Part shown: positions 39,269 through 48,027 of the stretch, in pieces
Layout of the letters: each line of letters begins with the position of its first letter
How positions within the stretch are numbered: position 1 is the stretch's first letter
Source: Curvivirga sp965219885
GTDB lineage: Bacteria; Pseudomonadota; Alphaproteobacteria; UBA8366; Aestuariispiraceae
Reading direction: 5' to 3'
NCBI RefSeq assembly: GCF_965219885.1
Contig: NZ_CBDCOT010000009.1
Location: 1-64,000 of the forward strand
DNA length: 64,000 nucleotides
Translations under genes and position numbers: made by a program
Notes under the pieces: generated by a model
Told to the model about the DNA's origin: nothing
The model's database searches: none
What the model saw: only the letters and a program-made list of their open reading frames with translations

Positions 39269-40066
39269 TTAGTGAGACACGCCAAGATAAGCATCAATCA
39301 CGTCTTGATTACTGCTTACCTCATCAGGGCTGCCATCTGCCAATTTACGACCATAGTCCAAAACAACCACGCGGTCTGATAAATCCATCACGACCCCCAT
39401 ATCATGTTCAATCAGGGCAATGGTGGTTCCAAACTGCTCATTCACATCAATAATGTAACGGGACATGTCCTCTTTTTCTTCAAGGTTCATCCCTGCCATC
39501 GGCTCATCAAGAAGTAGCAATTCTGGCTCCATCGCCAAAGCACGTGCTAACTCTACCCGTTTTTGCAACCCATATGGTAGGCGCCCAACTGGTGTTTTAC
39601 GAATGGCTTCGATTTCAAGGAAGTCGATGATTTCTTCTACCTTTTCACGATGTTCCAACTCTTCACGCTTCGCACGGCCAATATAAAGTGCCTGTTCGAT
39701 AAAGCTTGAATGCATCTTCAGATAACGACCTGTCATGATATTGTCCAAGGTGGACATACCTTTAAACAAAGCGATATTCTGGAAAGTACGTGCAATACCA
39801 CTTTTGGCCGCTAACGCCGGACGCATAGGTGTGTAATCTTTGCCTTTAAAGCGAACATGACCAACTTGTGGCTGATAAAAGCCGTTAATCACATTCAACA
39901 TAGAAGATTTGCCAGCGCCATTGGGGCCAATAATAGAACGAATTTCACCTTTATTGATGTTGAAACTGATATCTGTAAGGGCTTTTACACCACCGAAACT
40001 TAGATCGATGTTATTTACAGAAAGTAGCTCTTCACCAATACGGCTATTTGTATTTGTTTCTGTCAT
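39269..40066 (-). CDS. livG: Liv-type ABC ATPase LivG
   Basis: This 265-residue ABC ATPase has Walker A IGPNGAGKSSMLNVINGFY, the LivG-type C motif LPYGLQKRVELARALAMEP and Walker B LLLLDEPMAGMN. It ends with the LivG-type SPDEVSSNQDVIDAYLG. It follows the acyl-CoA ligase gene by 20 bp. Confidence 0.94.
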   Translation of the reverse strand: MTETNTNSRIGEELLSVNNIDLSFGGVKALTDISFNINKGEIRSIIGPNGAGKSSMLNVINGFYQPQVGHVRFKGKDYTPMRPALAAKSGIARTFQNIALFKGMSTLDNIMTGRYLKMHSSFIEQALYIGRAKREELEHREKVEEIIDFLEIEAIRKTPVGRLPYGLQKRVELARALAMEPELLLLDEPMAGMNLEEKEDMSRYIIDVNEQFGTTIALIEHDMGVVMDLSDRVVVLDYGRKLADGSPDEVSSNQDVIDAYLGVSH

Positions 40067-40086
40067 TTTTACTCTTTCACCCCTTC

Positions 40087-42051
40087 TTATTCTGCGGCTG
40101 CAGCCATGGCAGTTGCATTAAAAGGGAATGTATCCGCATCCATGATCTGAACATCCGCTGAGATCGACCCTTTACGTCCATCCTCATAGGTTACTTCAGT
40201 CTCAATATGACAAGATGTTTTGTCTGAATATAAGGCATCGATAAGTGGCTCATAACGTTCTGCCACAAATTTACGACGCACTTTTGAGGTACGCGTCAAT
40301 TCGCCATCATCCGCATCCAGCGCTTTATGCAGCACCAAGAAGCGTTTGATTTGGGAACCAGCAACACGTTCTTCAGTTGATAAAGAACGGTTCACGGCTT
40401 CCACATGTTCCTTCATGATCTTATAAACTTCAGGATGCGCGGCCAGTTCTTGATAGGAAGCGTAAGCAATGTTGTTACGTTCCGCCCAGTTACCGACAGC
40501 TTCCAAGTCAAAGTTAATGAAGGCCGCGCAATAATCACGGTCATGACCAAAGGCCACAGCCTCTTTAATATTCGGGAAGAATTTAAGTTTATTTTCAATA
40601 TATTTCGGCGCCATCATGGTACCGTCATTAAGTTTACCGACATCCTTCGCACGATCGATAATCTTAATATGACCATCCTCGTCAAAGAACCCAGCATCAC
40701 CTGTATGAACCCAGCCATCAGCTTGTTTGGTTTCTGCAGTAGATTCAGGATTTTTATAATATTCCATGAAAGTACCTGGACCGCGATACATAATCTCGCC
40801 ATTGTCTTCTACTTTCACTTCCACATCTGGTGCAGGCACACCGACAGTATCTGCTTTAATTTCACCATTTGGCTGGATCGCAACAAATACGGATGCTTCC
40901 GTCATACCATAAAGCTGTTTTAGGTTGATGCCTAAGGAACGATAAAATTCAAAAATCTCAGGACCAATTGCTTCACCCGCAGTATAGCCAAGGCGAATCC
41001 GGCTTAAACCCAACGCATTTTTCAATGGTGCATATACCAAAGTATTACCTATCGCATATTTAATACGATCCATCAGGCCAACTGGCTTACCATCAAGAAT
41101 ATCAACGCCTGTCTTACGTGCATGATCCATAAAATAATGGAACATCTTACGTTTGATTTTGGACGCATCTTCCATACGGATCATCACCGTGGTCAATGTG
41201 CTTTCGAAAATACGAGGAGGTGCAAAGTAATAGGTAGGCCCCAACTCCCACAAATCATTCAATACAGTATCCGTGCTTTCGGGACAGGACACACAAAAGC
41301 CAGCGACCAAAGATTGGGCATAAGAGAAAATATGATCCCCCACCCATGCCATAGGTAAATATGCCAGAACTTCATCAGTTTCATTAAGGCCTTCAAGATC
41401 AACCGCATTACGCGCAGTAATCAGAATATTGTTATGACTTAACACAACCCCTTTTGGCTTACCTGTCGTACCGGATGTATAAAGCATGATGGAAGCTTTT
41501 TCAGCCTTGGTCGCATCGATCATTCGATCCGCCCAAGCCAAATCCTTTTTCACAACCTGCTTACCTGCATCAACGACGTTCACATAATCATGCAAATTTT
41601 CTTCGTTATAATCACGAAGCCCGCGCGGATCATCAAAGATAATTTGTTTTAAAGTCGGTACATTTTCTTGCACAGAAAGGATCTTGTCGGTCTGTTCCTG
41701 ATCTTCTGTCACGACAAAAGTTACTTCAGCATTATCCAAAATATATTGAAGTTCTTCTGCCACACCATCTGCATATACTGGAACCGGAATTGCGCCAAGA
41801 AATTGGGCTGCTGCCATCGTCCAATAAAGACGTGGACGGTTAGAACCTACGATACCGATATGGTCCCCTGCTTTAAGCCCTAGTTTATCAAGTCCAGCTG
41901 CATAAGCTTTTACTTCTTCATATACTTCGGCCCAAGTCCAACTTTGCCAAATACCGTGGTCTTTTTCACGGATAGCCGGGCGCTTAGCACGTATCTCCGC
42001 GTTATGCCGCAGCAACTTTGGAAATGTATCGAGCTTATTCGTCTCAGTCAT
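40087..42051 (-). CDS. Long-chain acyl-CoA synthetase-type AMP-dependent ligase
   Basis: This is a ~654-residue adenylate-forming ligase resembling FadD15/LC-FACS proteins. It has ATP loop ASIMLYTSGTTGKPKGVVLSH near 185-205, LKQLYGMTEASVFVA near 395-409, GWVHTGDAGFFDEDGHIKIIDRAKD near 455-479 and the catalytic-lysine region LTRTSKVRRKFVAERY near 600. It activates a carboxylic acid to its CoA thioester in the cytosol. It is the first gene of the liv cluster, so import and activation are probably coupled. ATG 42051 is preferred over ATG 42063 because GGAGA lies five bases upstream. Confidence 0.9.
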   Translation of the reverse strand: MTETNKLDTFPKLLRHNAEIRAKRPAIREKDHGIWQSWTWAEVYEEVKAYAAGLDKLGLKAGDHIGIVGSNRPRLYWTMAAAQFLGAIPVPVYADGVAEELQYILDNAEVTFVVTEDQEQTDKILSVQENVPTLKQIIFDDPRGLRDYNEENLHDYVNVVDAGKQVVKKDLAWADRMIDATKAEKASIMLYTSGTTGKPKGVVLSHNNILITARNAVDLEGLNETDEVLAYLPMAWVGDHIFSYAQSLVAGFCVSCPESTDTVLNDLWELGPTYYFAPPRIFESTLTTVMIRMEDASKIKRKMFHYFMDHARKTGVDILDGKPVGLMDRIKYAIGNTLVYAPLKNALGLSRIRLGYTAGEAIGPEIFEFYRSLGINLKQLYGMTEASVFVAIQPNGEIKADTVGVPAPDVEVKVEDNGEIMYRGPGTFMEYYKNPESTAETKQADGWVHTGDAGFFDEDGHIKIIDRAKDVGKLNDGTMMAPKYIENKLKFFPNIKEAVAFGHDRDYCAAFINFDLEAVGNWAERNNIAYASYQELAAHPEVYKIMKEHVEAVNRSLSTEERVAGSQIKRFLVLHKALDADDGELTRTSKVRRKFVAERYEPLIDALYSDKTSCHIETEVTYEDGRKGSISADVQIMDADTFPFNATAMAAAAE

Positions 42052-42464
42052 ACTTCTCCGCATGCCTCTCTGTTCAATTGGTCAAATCCAAATTCAGGAA
42101 GCGATAGGCTTGAAGTAGCTACAGATTCTTTAAAAAGGGCCTTTTGGGCGCACTTATCCCCTCATTTTTGAAGGGATTTTCCCACGGGGTAAACCAAGTA
42201 TTATTTTGTCCCCACCACGCCGTTTTTTGATAAATTTATCTTTTAAAAACGAACCTTTTTATTAAACGCAATCTACTTTCACCTACAAATAACTGTCTGA
42301 TTGTTCAGATCTTTTTGATTTGCAGGCTATGCCTCCCTATAGTGTGGTCCACGCAAATAGGCCACCCTATTTTATTCTTCACAAATGCTACAACCTTATT
42401 AAACTTACGCCAAGAAAATATTACAAAATTTCCGACTTTTTATTATTTTTTGATATTAGTTGCA
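42052..42464 (-). other. Long leader of the ligase-liv operon
   Basis: About 410 bp separate the ligase start from the best promoter. I see no gene in it. Short A/T-rich runs and a CCCCTC..GAAGGG..ACGGGG pairing region at 42159-42187 are present, but no known riboswitch or confident secondary promoter. Confidence 0.35.
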
Positions 42465-42482
42465 CCATACGCTTGCGTACGG
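42465..42482. promoter_or_regulatory. Operator-like palindrome 1
   Basis: CCATACGCTTGCGTACGG is an 18-bp near-palindrome. A matching site lies at 42509-42526 in opposite orientation. The two centres are 44 bp apart, about four helical turns. Its right half overlaps the -35 of the weak plus-strand promoter and abuts the minus-strand -10. It is a likely target of the adjacent TetR regulator. Confidence 0.6.
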
Positions 42483-42511
42483 TAATAACTTATGCACAAT
42501 AAGGGTGTCAA
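42483..42511 (-). promoter_or_regulatory. Promoter of the ligase-liv operon
   Basis: The minus strand has a consensus -35 TTGACA (42511-42506), a 17-bp spacer and -10 TTATTA (42488-42483). The -35 overlaps operator 2, and the -10 directly adjoins operator 1. A bound repressor at either site would block it. Confidence 0.6.
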
Positions 42512-42526
42512 TACGCAACCGTATGG
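42509..42526. promoter_or_regulatory. Operator-like palindrome 2
   Basis: On the minus strand this reads CCATACGGTTGCGTATTG, matching operator 1 at 15 of 18 positions. It lies 11 bp before the tetR start codon, so it also suits autoregulation of tetR. Confidence 0.6.
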
Positions 42527-42536
42527 AAAATGAATT

Positions 42537-43205
42537 TTGATAGAAAATAACTCTAAAAAAACTGCTCGCAAAAAATCGATTTCTAAAAAATCATCGGCAA
42601 AAAAAACGCGCAGTAAAACAGCTACAACCAAGCGTGCACCTAAGCTTGGCAGGCAGGAATGGATCGAAGCAGCTTTCCGTACTTTGGTAGAAAGTGGCGT
42701 CACCTCAATTCATGTAGAAACTTTGGCGAAAAGACTTGGAGTCACTAAAGGAAGTTTCTATTGGCATTTTAAAGATCGAACAGAATTACTAGAAGCCGTC
42801 CTTGAAAAATGGAAAGAACAATTTGTTATTGCCCGTGTGGAAACAATGGGCGGCGACACAGACGCACAGCTTTTAAACCTTTTAAACATCGTCCCACGGC
42901 AAAAAGGATCTTATCAAAGAGGTGGGTCCATGGAATTGGCCATGCGTAGCTGGGCACGCACAGATAACGAAGCTATGAGCGCGGTTGTAAATGTAGACCG
43001 AACACGTGTGGATTTTGTTGAAAGCCTTCTGGAACCTCGCGGCCACACAGGAATTGAGAAAGAAGCACGTGCCTTTTTGATTTATTCCTATCTGATGTGC
43101 CAAGGTATTTTTAGTTTCGATCGTGACGATGACATATTAGATCGCATTCATCATAAAGTTTTAGATTTTTTATTGCAGCCACCGATGCAAAAAGATGAGG
43201 ATTAG
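42537..43205 (+). CDS. TetR/AcrR family regulator with lysine-rich N-terminal tail
   Basis: This is a 222-residue regulator. The helix-turn-helix lies at residues ~40-85 (RQEWIEAAFRTLVESGVTSIHVETLAKRLGVTKGSFYWHFKDRTELLEAV). The remainder is a helical ligand-binding domain. Residues 7-36 form a tail rich in Lys, Ser, Ala and Thr, not usual for TetR proteins and reminiscent of histone H1-like basic tails. The start is TTG 42537, and no in-frame ATG precedes the HTH. It is divergent from the ligase-liv operon with two operator-like sites between, and upstream of a hydrolase in the same unit. Confidence 0.88.
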   Translation: MIENNSKKTARKKSISKKSSAKKTRSKTATTKRAPKLGRQEWIEAAFRTLVESGVTSIHVETLAKRLGVTKGSFYWHFKDRTELLEAVLEKWKEQFVIARVETMGGDTDAQLLNLLNIVPRQKGSYQRGGSMELAMRSWARTDNEAMSAVVNVDRTRVDFVESLLEPRGHTGIEKEARAFLIYSYLMCQGIFSFDRDDDILDRIHHKVLDFLLQPPMQKDED

Positions 43206-43211
43206 GCTTCC

Positions 43212-44012
43212 ATGTCTGTTGAGGAGATTTCTATTCAAGATGAAATCATCACGCTTGAAAATGGCGTAAACATTGCGATTCGCTGGTATACACCTGACAC
43301 ATGGTCCCATACAGAAACTAAGGAAGATATTGTCTTACTGCATGAAGCACTTGGCTGCATTGGGATGTGGCGAGATTTCCCACAAAAACTTGCAAATGCA
43401 ACTGGTCGGCGCGTCATGGCCTATGACCGTGAGGGATATGGTGGGTCATCACCGCTTAGCAAGGAACGTAATCCCGATTACCTGCATCAATATGGGCAAG
43501 AAGAATGCCCGGAAGTATTGGAAAAAGCAGGCATAACGAACCCTATTTTATTTGGTCATTCTGACGGTGGTAGCATCGCTTTGCTATATGCAGCAAAATT
43601 CAATCCAAAAGCAGTTATAACCGAAGCAGGCCATGTTTTCGTTGAAGACATAACGGTGAAAGGCATTGCAGAAGCCAAATTTGTCTGGGCTCATACAGAT
43701 TTGGAAAAACGACTTTCAAAATATCATGGCGAAAAAACAGCAACTTTATTTGATGCTTGGGCAGTGACCTGGCTCTCTTACGACTTCATGCGATGGAATA
43801 TGGAAGAAGATACAAAGTCTATCACTTGCCCCACCTTGATCCTTCAAGGGGCAGAAGATGAATATGGATCTGAGAAACAAGTCGAATCCATACTCACCCA
43901 TGTGAAAGGACCAACAAAAGCCTGTATGATTCCAGATTGCAAACATATTCCTCATCTCCAAAAACAAGATGAAGTTTTAAATCAATGCGTTAATTTTATT
44001 AAAAAATTGTAA
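43212..44012 (+). CDS. Alpha/beta hydrolase
   Basis: This is a 266-residue cytosolic alpha/beta hydrolase. The nucleophile elbow is GHSDGGS with Ser117, the acid lies in GAEDEYGS and the base in DCKHIPHLQ near the C terminus. The oxyanion region is LLHEALGCIGMWRDFP and DREGYGGS is conserved. It resembles esterases/enol-lactonase-type hydrolases, but the substrate cannot be assigned. It starts 6 bp after the TetR stop, so the two are co-transcribed and probably respond to the same ligand as the liv/ligase genes. Confidence 0.88.
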   Translation: MSVEEISIQDEIITLENGVNIAIRWYTPDTWSHTETKEDIVLLHEALGCIGMWRDFPQKLANATGRRVMAYDREGYGGSSPLSKERNPDYLHQYGQEECPEVLEKAGITNPILFGHSDGGSIALLYAAKFNPKAVITEAGHVFVEDITVKGIAEAKFVWAHTDLEKRLSKYHGEKTATLFDAWAVTWLSYDFMRWNMEEDTKSITCPTLILQGAEDEYGSEKQVESILTHVKGPTKACMIPDCKHIPHLQKQDEVLNQCVNFIKKL

Positions 44013-44117
44013 GATAAATCATATAAAAGTTTCATTTACCGTTTATCAGCAAAAGAGTAACGTCTTGTGCAGCTTTCTCATATGTACATCCCTCGAATAT
44101 CTTGCTAGGATTCATTT

Positions 44118-44603
44118 ATGAGAATCGGCACTATACCCTTAATTAAAGATAGTCGTGGCATACAGGTTTGCTTGGTATCCACTACCAAGAACCCCGCTCT
44201 ATACACCTTCCCTAAAGGTGCGATGGAAGCTGGCGAATCTCAAAATGATACCGCTTTAAGAGAATTGCTGGAAGAAGCAGGTATGCATGGTAAACTCATT
44301 TCAACTAAAAATTCTATTTTCCTCCCAAGCGACTTAGATACCACGAAAGATATCATCTATTATTTCGTTGAAGTTACTCGTATCGATTCCATGTGGGAAG
44401 AGAAACATACTCGCAAACGCATACAGGTTTATTTAGATGAATTGGAAAACACTCCCTTGAATGACAAGGCCATTTTTGTGGTCAATCAGCTGAGGAAAAT
44501 GGGAATATTTCAAACAAAGATTTCGACTAAAACTACCTTAAAGAAATTCTTGAAAAACTGCCTACCCAAAATCGATCGAAAGAAAGCAGGCAAGGCTAAG
44601 TAG
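44118..44603 (+). CDS. NUDIX hydrolase
   Basis: This is a 161-residue NUDIX-fold pyrophosphohydrolase. The box runs from Gly34 to Met56 with Glu40, Arg48, Glu49, Glu52 and Glu53 (pattern Gx5Ex7RELLEEAG) fully intact. The FPKGAMEAGES form resembles diphosphoinositol/diadenosine polyphosphate-type NUDIX proteins, but the substrate is not determined. The C-terminal tail is lysine-rich (residues ~130-161). It has its own 105-bp upstream region. Confidence 0.88.
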   Translation: MRIGTIPLIKDSRGIQVCLVSTTKNPALYTFPKGAMEAGESQNDTALRELLEEAGMHGKLISTKNSIFLPSDLDTTKDIIYYFVEVTRIDSMWEEKHTRKRIQVYLDELENTPLNDKAIFVVNQLRKMGIFQTKISTKTTLKKFLKNCLPKIDRKKAGKAK

Positions 44604-44673
44604 ATTGCAACTGAAACATATAAAAGAAAAGCGCCCCTCTGATTAAGCGCTCTTTTACTTTATAAACTCTAAA

Positions 44674-45237
44674 TCACAAGCTCGCTGTTAACATCCGAAA
44701 CCCCTTATTGAGGTCACCTCGAAACTTCTGCCCTTTATTTGCGGGAGCAGTTACATCTAGGACAGATAAACTATAATGATTGTCCTTTAATTGCGCTCGA
44801 AGAGCATCCAAATAACTATTGTAAGTCTCCTCATCATCTTCCAGCCCTTCACGAATTGCAGCGATTCGACTCAAACCGGCCTGAGGATTATCTTTCACCT
44901 CCTGAATATCCCATTTTGCCATGCCAGACTGATCACGATATTTTTTCATCGTTGTCAGGCTCCTATTCACCTGTCCCTGTCCGATATCGTCTAAGTCCTG
45001 CATCTCGATAGTTTGATTGGTACGGTTTGCTGCCTTTTGACGATGTTCTTTAAAACGTTCTTGCTTCAAACGAAGTTTACGCTCTCTTTCAAGACGAGCT
45101 AAAACTTCAGGAGACGGCCCTTGAGAGGGTTTCACTCCGCGAACCTCACCTCCCCCAGTTTCCCTATCTGCCTTTTGGCCTAAATCCCGACCACCACTCG
45201 GTTCCGGATCCGGTCCCATACCTGGCTGTCTACCCAT
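44674..45237 (-). CDS. Uncharacterised charged protein
   Basis: This is a 187-residue cytosolic protein that I do not recognise. It is Gly/Pro-rich and charged over the first ~45 residues, then strongly basic and helical (LARLERERKLRLKQERFKEHRQKAANR). The C-terminal ~90 residues look globular (QEVKDNPQAGLSRIAAIREGLEDDEETYNSYLDALRAQL). AAAGGAG six bases before ATG 45237 supports this start and argues that the gene is real. It is divergent from htpG. Confidence 0.65.
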   Translation of the reverse strand: MGRQPGMGPDPEPSGGRDLGQKADRETGGGEVRGVKPSQGPSPEVLARLERERKLRLKQERFKEHRQKAANRTNQTIEMQDLDDIGQGQVNRSLTTMKKYRDQSGMAKWDIQEVKDNPQAGLSRIAAIREGLEDDEETYNSYLDALRAQLKDNHYSLSVLDVTAPANKGQKFRGDLNKGFRMLTASL

Positions 45238-45334
45238 ATTTTTCTCCTTTGACAATTAAATACATAGAATATATAGTGAACAAATTAAAAATATTCAACA
45301 AAAATTCACATTTGTTCTATTTCGCTGTTTTAAT

Positions 45335-45363
45335 CTTGCAGAAAACGGCAGAAATCCTTATAT
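45335..45363 (+). promoter_or_regulatory. Candidate RpoH (heat-shock) promoter of htpG
   Basis: CTTG at 45335-45338 is followed after 18 bp by CTTATAT (45357-45363). This fits the CTTG...CYTATNT pattern described for alphaproteobacterial RpoH promoters. It lies 100 bp ahead of a classical heat-shock gene. Confidence 0.45.
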
Positions 45364-45462
45364 CCATCGCTGATAAATTTGGGCTATTGATCTTTTTGAA
45401 AGATTTCCCACATTTAAAATCAGGATTTATTAACATTTAATCAACTAACCAGAGGAATAAGA

Positions 45463-47382
45463 ATGACAGATACGCATCAGAAAACTGGCGGCGAAACCAT
45501 GCGCTTTGAAGCGGAAGTGGGACGCTTGTTAGATATTGTTGCAAACGCCCTTTACAGTGAACGTGAAATCTTCCTGCGCGAACTAATCTCAAACGCTGCA
45601 GATGCCTGTGACCGTTTACGTTATGACGCCCTGTCTGACGAAACTCTTTTGGAAGGTAATAGTGACTTTGCCATCCAACTTTCCTATAACAAAGAAGCAA
45701 AAACCTTAACCATTGCCGATTCCGGATCAGGCATGTCACGTGATGAGTTAATCGGTAATTTAGGTACGATTGCACGTTCCGGCACATCGCGCTTTATGGA
45801 AAAGCTTAGTGGTGATGCAAAAAAAGATACGAATTTAATTGGTCAATTTGGCGTAGGATTTTATTCAGCCTATATGGTCGCCAATTGGGTATCTGTAGAA
45901 AGCCGTCGTGCAGGTGAAAAAATCGGCCACCGCTGGGAAAGCGATGGCAAAGGTGAATTCACGATCACTGAAATTGAGCGTGTAGCGCGTGGAACAGCAA
46001 TCACGCTCCATATAAAAGATGACGCATTGGAATTCCTGGAAGAGATGCGCATCAAACATATCGTGTCTACTTACTCCAATCACATTCCCTTCCCTATCAA
46101 ACTGGAAAGCATGAAACGCGTTGGCGAAGGTGATGAAGCAAAAGACGAATTAAGTATCGATCAAATTAATGATGGCTCAGCGATTTGGACAAAAAACAAA
46201 TCCGATGTAACAGAAGAACAATATAAAGAATTCTATCATCATGTTTCACATGCGTATGACGATCCATGGTCAACCCTACATTTCCGTGCAGAAGGTATGA
46301 TCGAATATTCAGGTTTGATTTATATCCCGACTATGCGTCCATTTGATTTATTCAACCCGGAACGCATGTCCAAACTGAAACTCTATGTAAAGCGTGTCTT
46401 TATCACAGATGAATGCGATGATTTATTACCAAAACATCTTCGCTTCCTACGTGGTGTGATTGATAGCGAAGATCTACCGCTAAACATCTCTCGTGAAATG
46501 TTGCAAAATAATCCTATCCTTTCAAAAATCCGCGCCGGCATTACAAAGAAAGTGATGGGTGAATTAGAGAAACGCGCCGAAAATGATACAGAATCTTATA
46601 ATGAATTCTGGGCAAATTTCGGCATGGTTTTAAAAGAAGGCCTGTATGAAGTCGGTAATGACCATCAGCAACTTTTGAAAGTTGCCCGTTTCCACTCTAC
46701 AGAAGATGATAAGTTAGTGTCTCTATCTGATTATGTGGCGCGAATGAAAGAAGGCCAAGATGCCATTTATTACATCGCGGGGGAAGATAAAGACGCTTTA
46801 GCACGTAGCCCTCAACTTGAAGGTTTTAAAGCAAAAGGTGTTGAAGTCTTATATATGACAGACCCTGTTGATGAATTCTGGTTGCCAAGTATTGGTGAGT
46901 TTGATGGAAAACAGTTTAAGTCTGTAACCCGTGCAAGCTCTGATCTTTCTGAAATCAAAGCTGCACCAGATGCGGAAGACAAAGCAGAAGATAAAAAAGA
47001 AGCTGCTGACGAAGATGCAATGAGTTCTTTTATCACAGCAGTTAAAGAAGCTTTGGGCGAAACTGTCGCAGACGTGAAATCAACAGACCGTCTCACAAGC
47101 AGTGCAGTTTGTTTAGTTGCTGATGAAAACGGGATGGATATGAACTTGGAACGTTTGCTAAAACAACACAAACAACTAGAACAAGCTAGTGTACGCATTA
47201 TGGAAGTGAACCCGACCCATAGCCTGATCAAATCTATGGCAAAAGCTGTGAAAGGCGGAGCGGACATCACGGATGCATCCTTACTACTTCTGGATCAAGC
47301 TCGTATTCTGGAAGGTGAATCCCTACCGGACCCAACTGGTTTTGCCCACCGAATGAGCTTATTCATGGAAAAAGGGCTATAA
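45463..47382 (+). CDS. htpG: Molecular chaperone HtpG (Hsp90)
   Basis: This is a 639-residue Hsp90 chaperone. The N-terminal ATPase domain has AEVGRLLDIVANALYSEREIFLRELISNAADACDRLR, IADSGSGMS and GQFGVGFYSAYMV. The middle domain contains the catalytic-arginine loop (DLPLNISREMLQNN), and the C-terminal dimerisation domain is complete. The length is standard. AGAGG lies ten bases upstream of ATG. It is a single-gene unit with its own terminator. Confidence 0.98.
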   Translation: MTDTHQKTGGETMRFEAEVGRLLDIVANALYSEREIFLRELISNAADACDRLRYDALSDETLLEGNSDFAIQLSYNKEAKTLTIADSGSGMSRDELIGNLGTIARSGTSRFMEKLSGDAKKDTNLIGQFGVGFYSAYMVANWVSVESRRAGEKIGHRWESDGKGEFTITEIERVARGTAITLHIKDDALEFLEEMRIKHIVSTYSNHIPFPIKLESMKRVGEGDEAKDELSIDQINDGSAIWTKNKSDVTEEQYKEFYHHVSHAYDDPWSTLHFRAEGMIEYSGLIYIPTMRPFDLFNPERMSKLKLYVKRVFITDECDDLLPKHLRFLRGVIDSEDLPLNISREMLQNNPILSKIRAGITKKVMGELEKRAENDTESYNEFWANFGMVLKEGLYEVGNDHQQLLKVARFHSTEDDKLVSLSDYVARMKEGQDAIYYIAGEDKDALARSPQLEGFKAKGVEVLYMTDPVDEFWLPSIGEFDGKQFKSVTRASSDLSEIKAAPDAEDKAEDKKEAADEDAMSSFITAVKEALGETVADVKSTDRLTSSAVCLVADENGMDMNLERLLKQHKQLEQASVRIMEVNPTHSLIKSMAKAVKGGADITDASLLLLDQARILEGESLPDPTGFAHRMSLFMEKGL

Positions 47383-47386
47383 AGAT

Positions 47387-47411
47387 AAAGGCGGGATACT
47401 TTCCCGCCTTT
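47387..47411 (+). terminator. Terminator after htpG
   Basis: A 10-bp stem AAAGGCGGGA / TCCCGCCTTT with a 5-nt loop and a T-run stands 5 bp past the stop. It may also serve the convergent PAS_5 gene. Confidence 0.85.
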
Positions 47412-47414
47412 TTA

Positions 47415-47930
47415 TCATCCGATAAAAGACGGAAAGCCAATCTGGTCAAAATCAAAACATGCTAGAAAGATCTGCGTCTCGCCATCCAATTCAAATGGCA
47501 AAATCAATCTTTGATATGAAATAAATTCTCTACTCTTATCTCTGAAATCTCCCACATCAAGTAGAGGTAATTGACTTGTGCGAGCCTGTTCATATCCCTC
47601 CAACACAAATAGTTCGTCATGCCGCCCGAAGAAGCCTTCTATCGTCTCTCCAGTAAAATCTTTATCAATAGCATAAACAAGAGCTGTTCCCACTAAACGA
47701 TAACGATAGTCTCCCCCACCATTCACTGCTTCAAGTATCGCTAAATAGGGTAAAGCTTCAGCCCCAATTTCAAGCGGGTCTATTTGAGATTTTTGTGGGA
47801 CATGCTTATCCCCCTTCCATCTCAACCATAGTTGATATAGACGCCGATGCCTTTGAGACTTTAATTCTTCTATGCTCAACAAGGGATATCCCGAATATCT
47901 TTGAATGATGGTAATTTTGCGCACAACCAA
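47415..47930 (-). CDS. PAS_5 domain protein
   Basis: This ~171-residue protein has a single PAS_5 domain. It shows RRLYQLWLRWKGDKHVPQKSQIDPLEIGAEALPYLAILEAV, then YRYRLVGTALV and a FYQR-like SYQRLILPF strand. It lacks an output domain, like the protein at 8158-8658, but the two are diverged. The first codon is TTG at 47930 with no good ribosome site, and the true start may lie slightly downstream. It is divergent from the LuxR-type regulator, and partnership is possible but unproven. Confidence 0.7.
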   Translation of the reverse strand: MVVRKITIIQRYSGYPLLSIEELKSQRHRRLYQLWLRWKGDKHVPQKSQIDPLEIGAEALPYLAILEAVNGGGDYRYRLVGTALVYAIDKDFTGETIEGFFGRHDELFVLEGYEQARTSQLPLLDVGDFRDKSREFISYQRLILPFELDGETQIFLACFDFDQIGFPSFIG

Positions 47931-48027
47931 TTGATATATATTCTAATACCTCCTTTATTAGCCCGCAATGATTGATTTAGGAGGAAACACAAGTATAATA
48001 TCAACCTACCCATTTGAGTTATATTAT

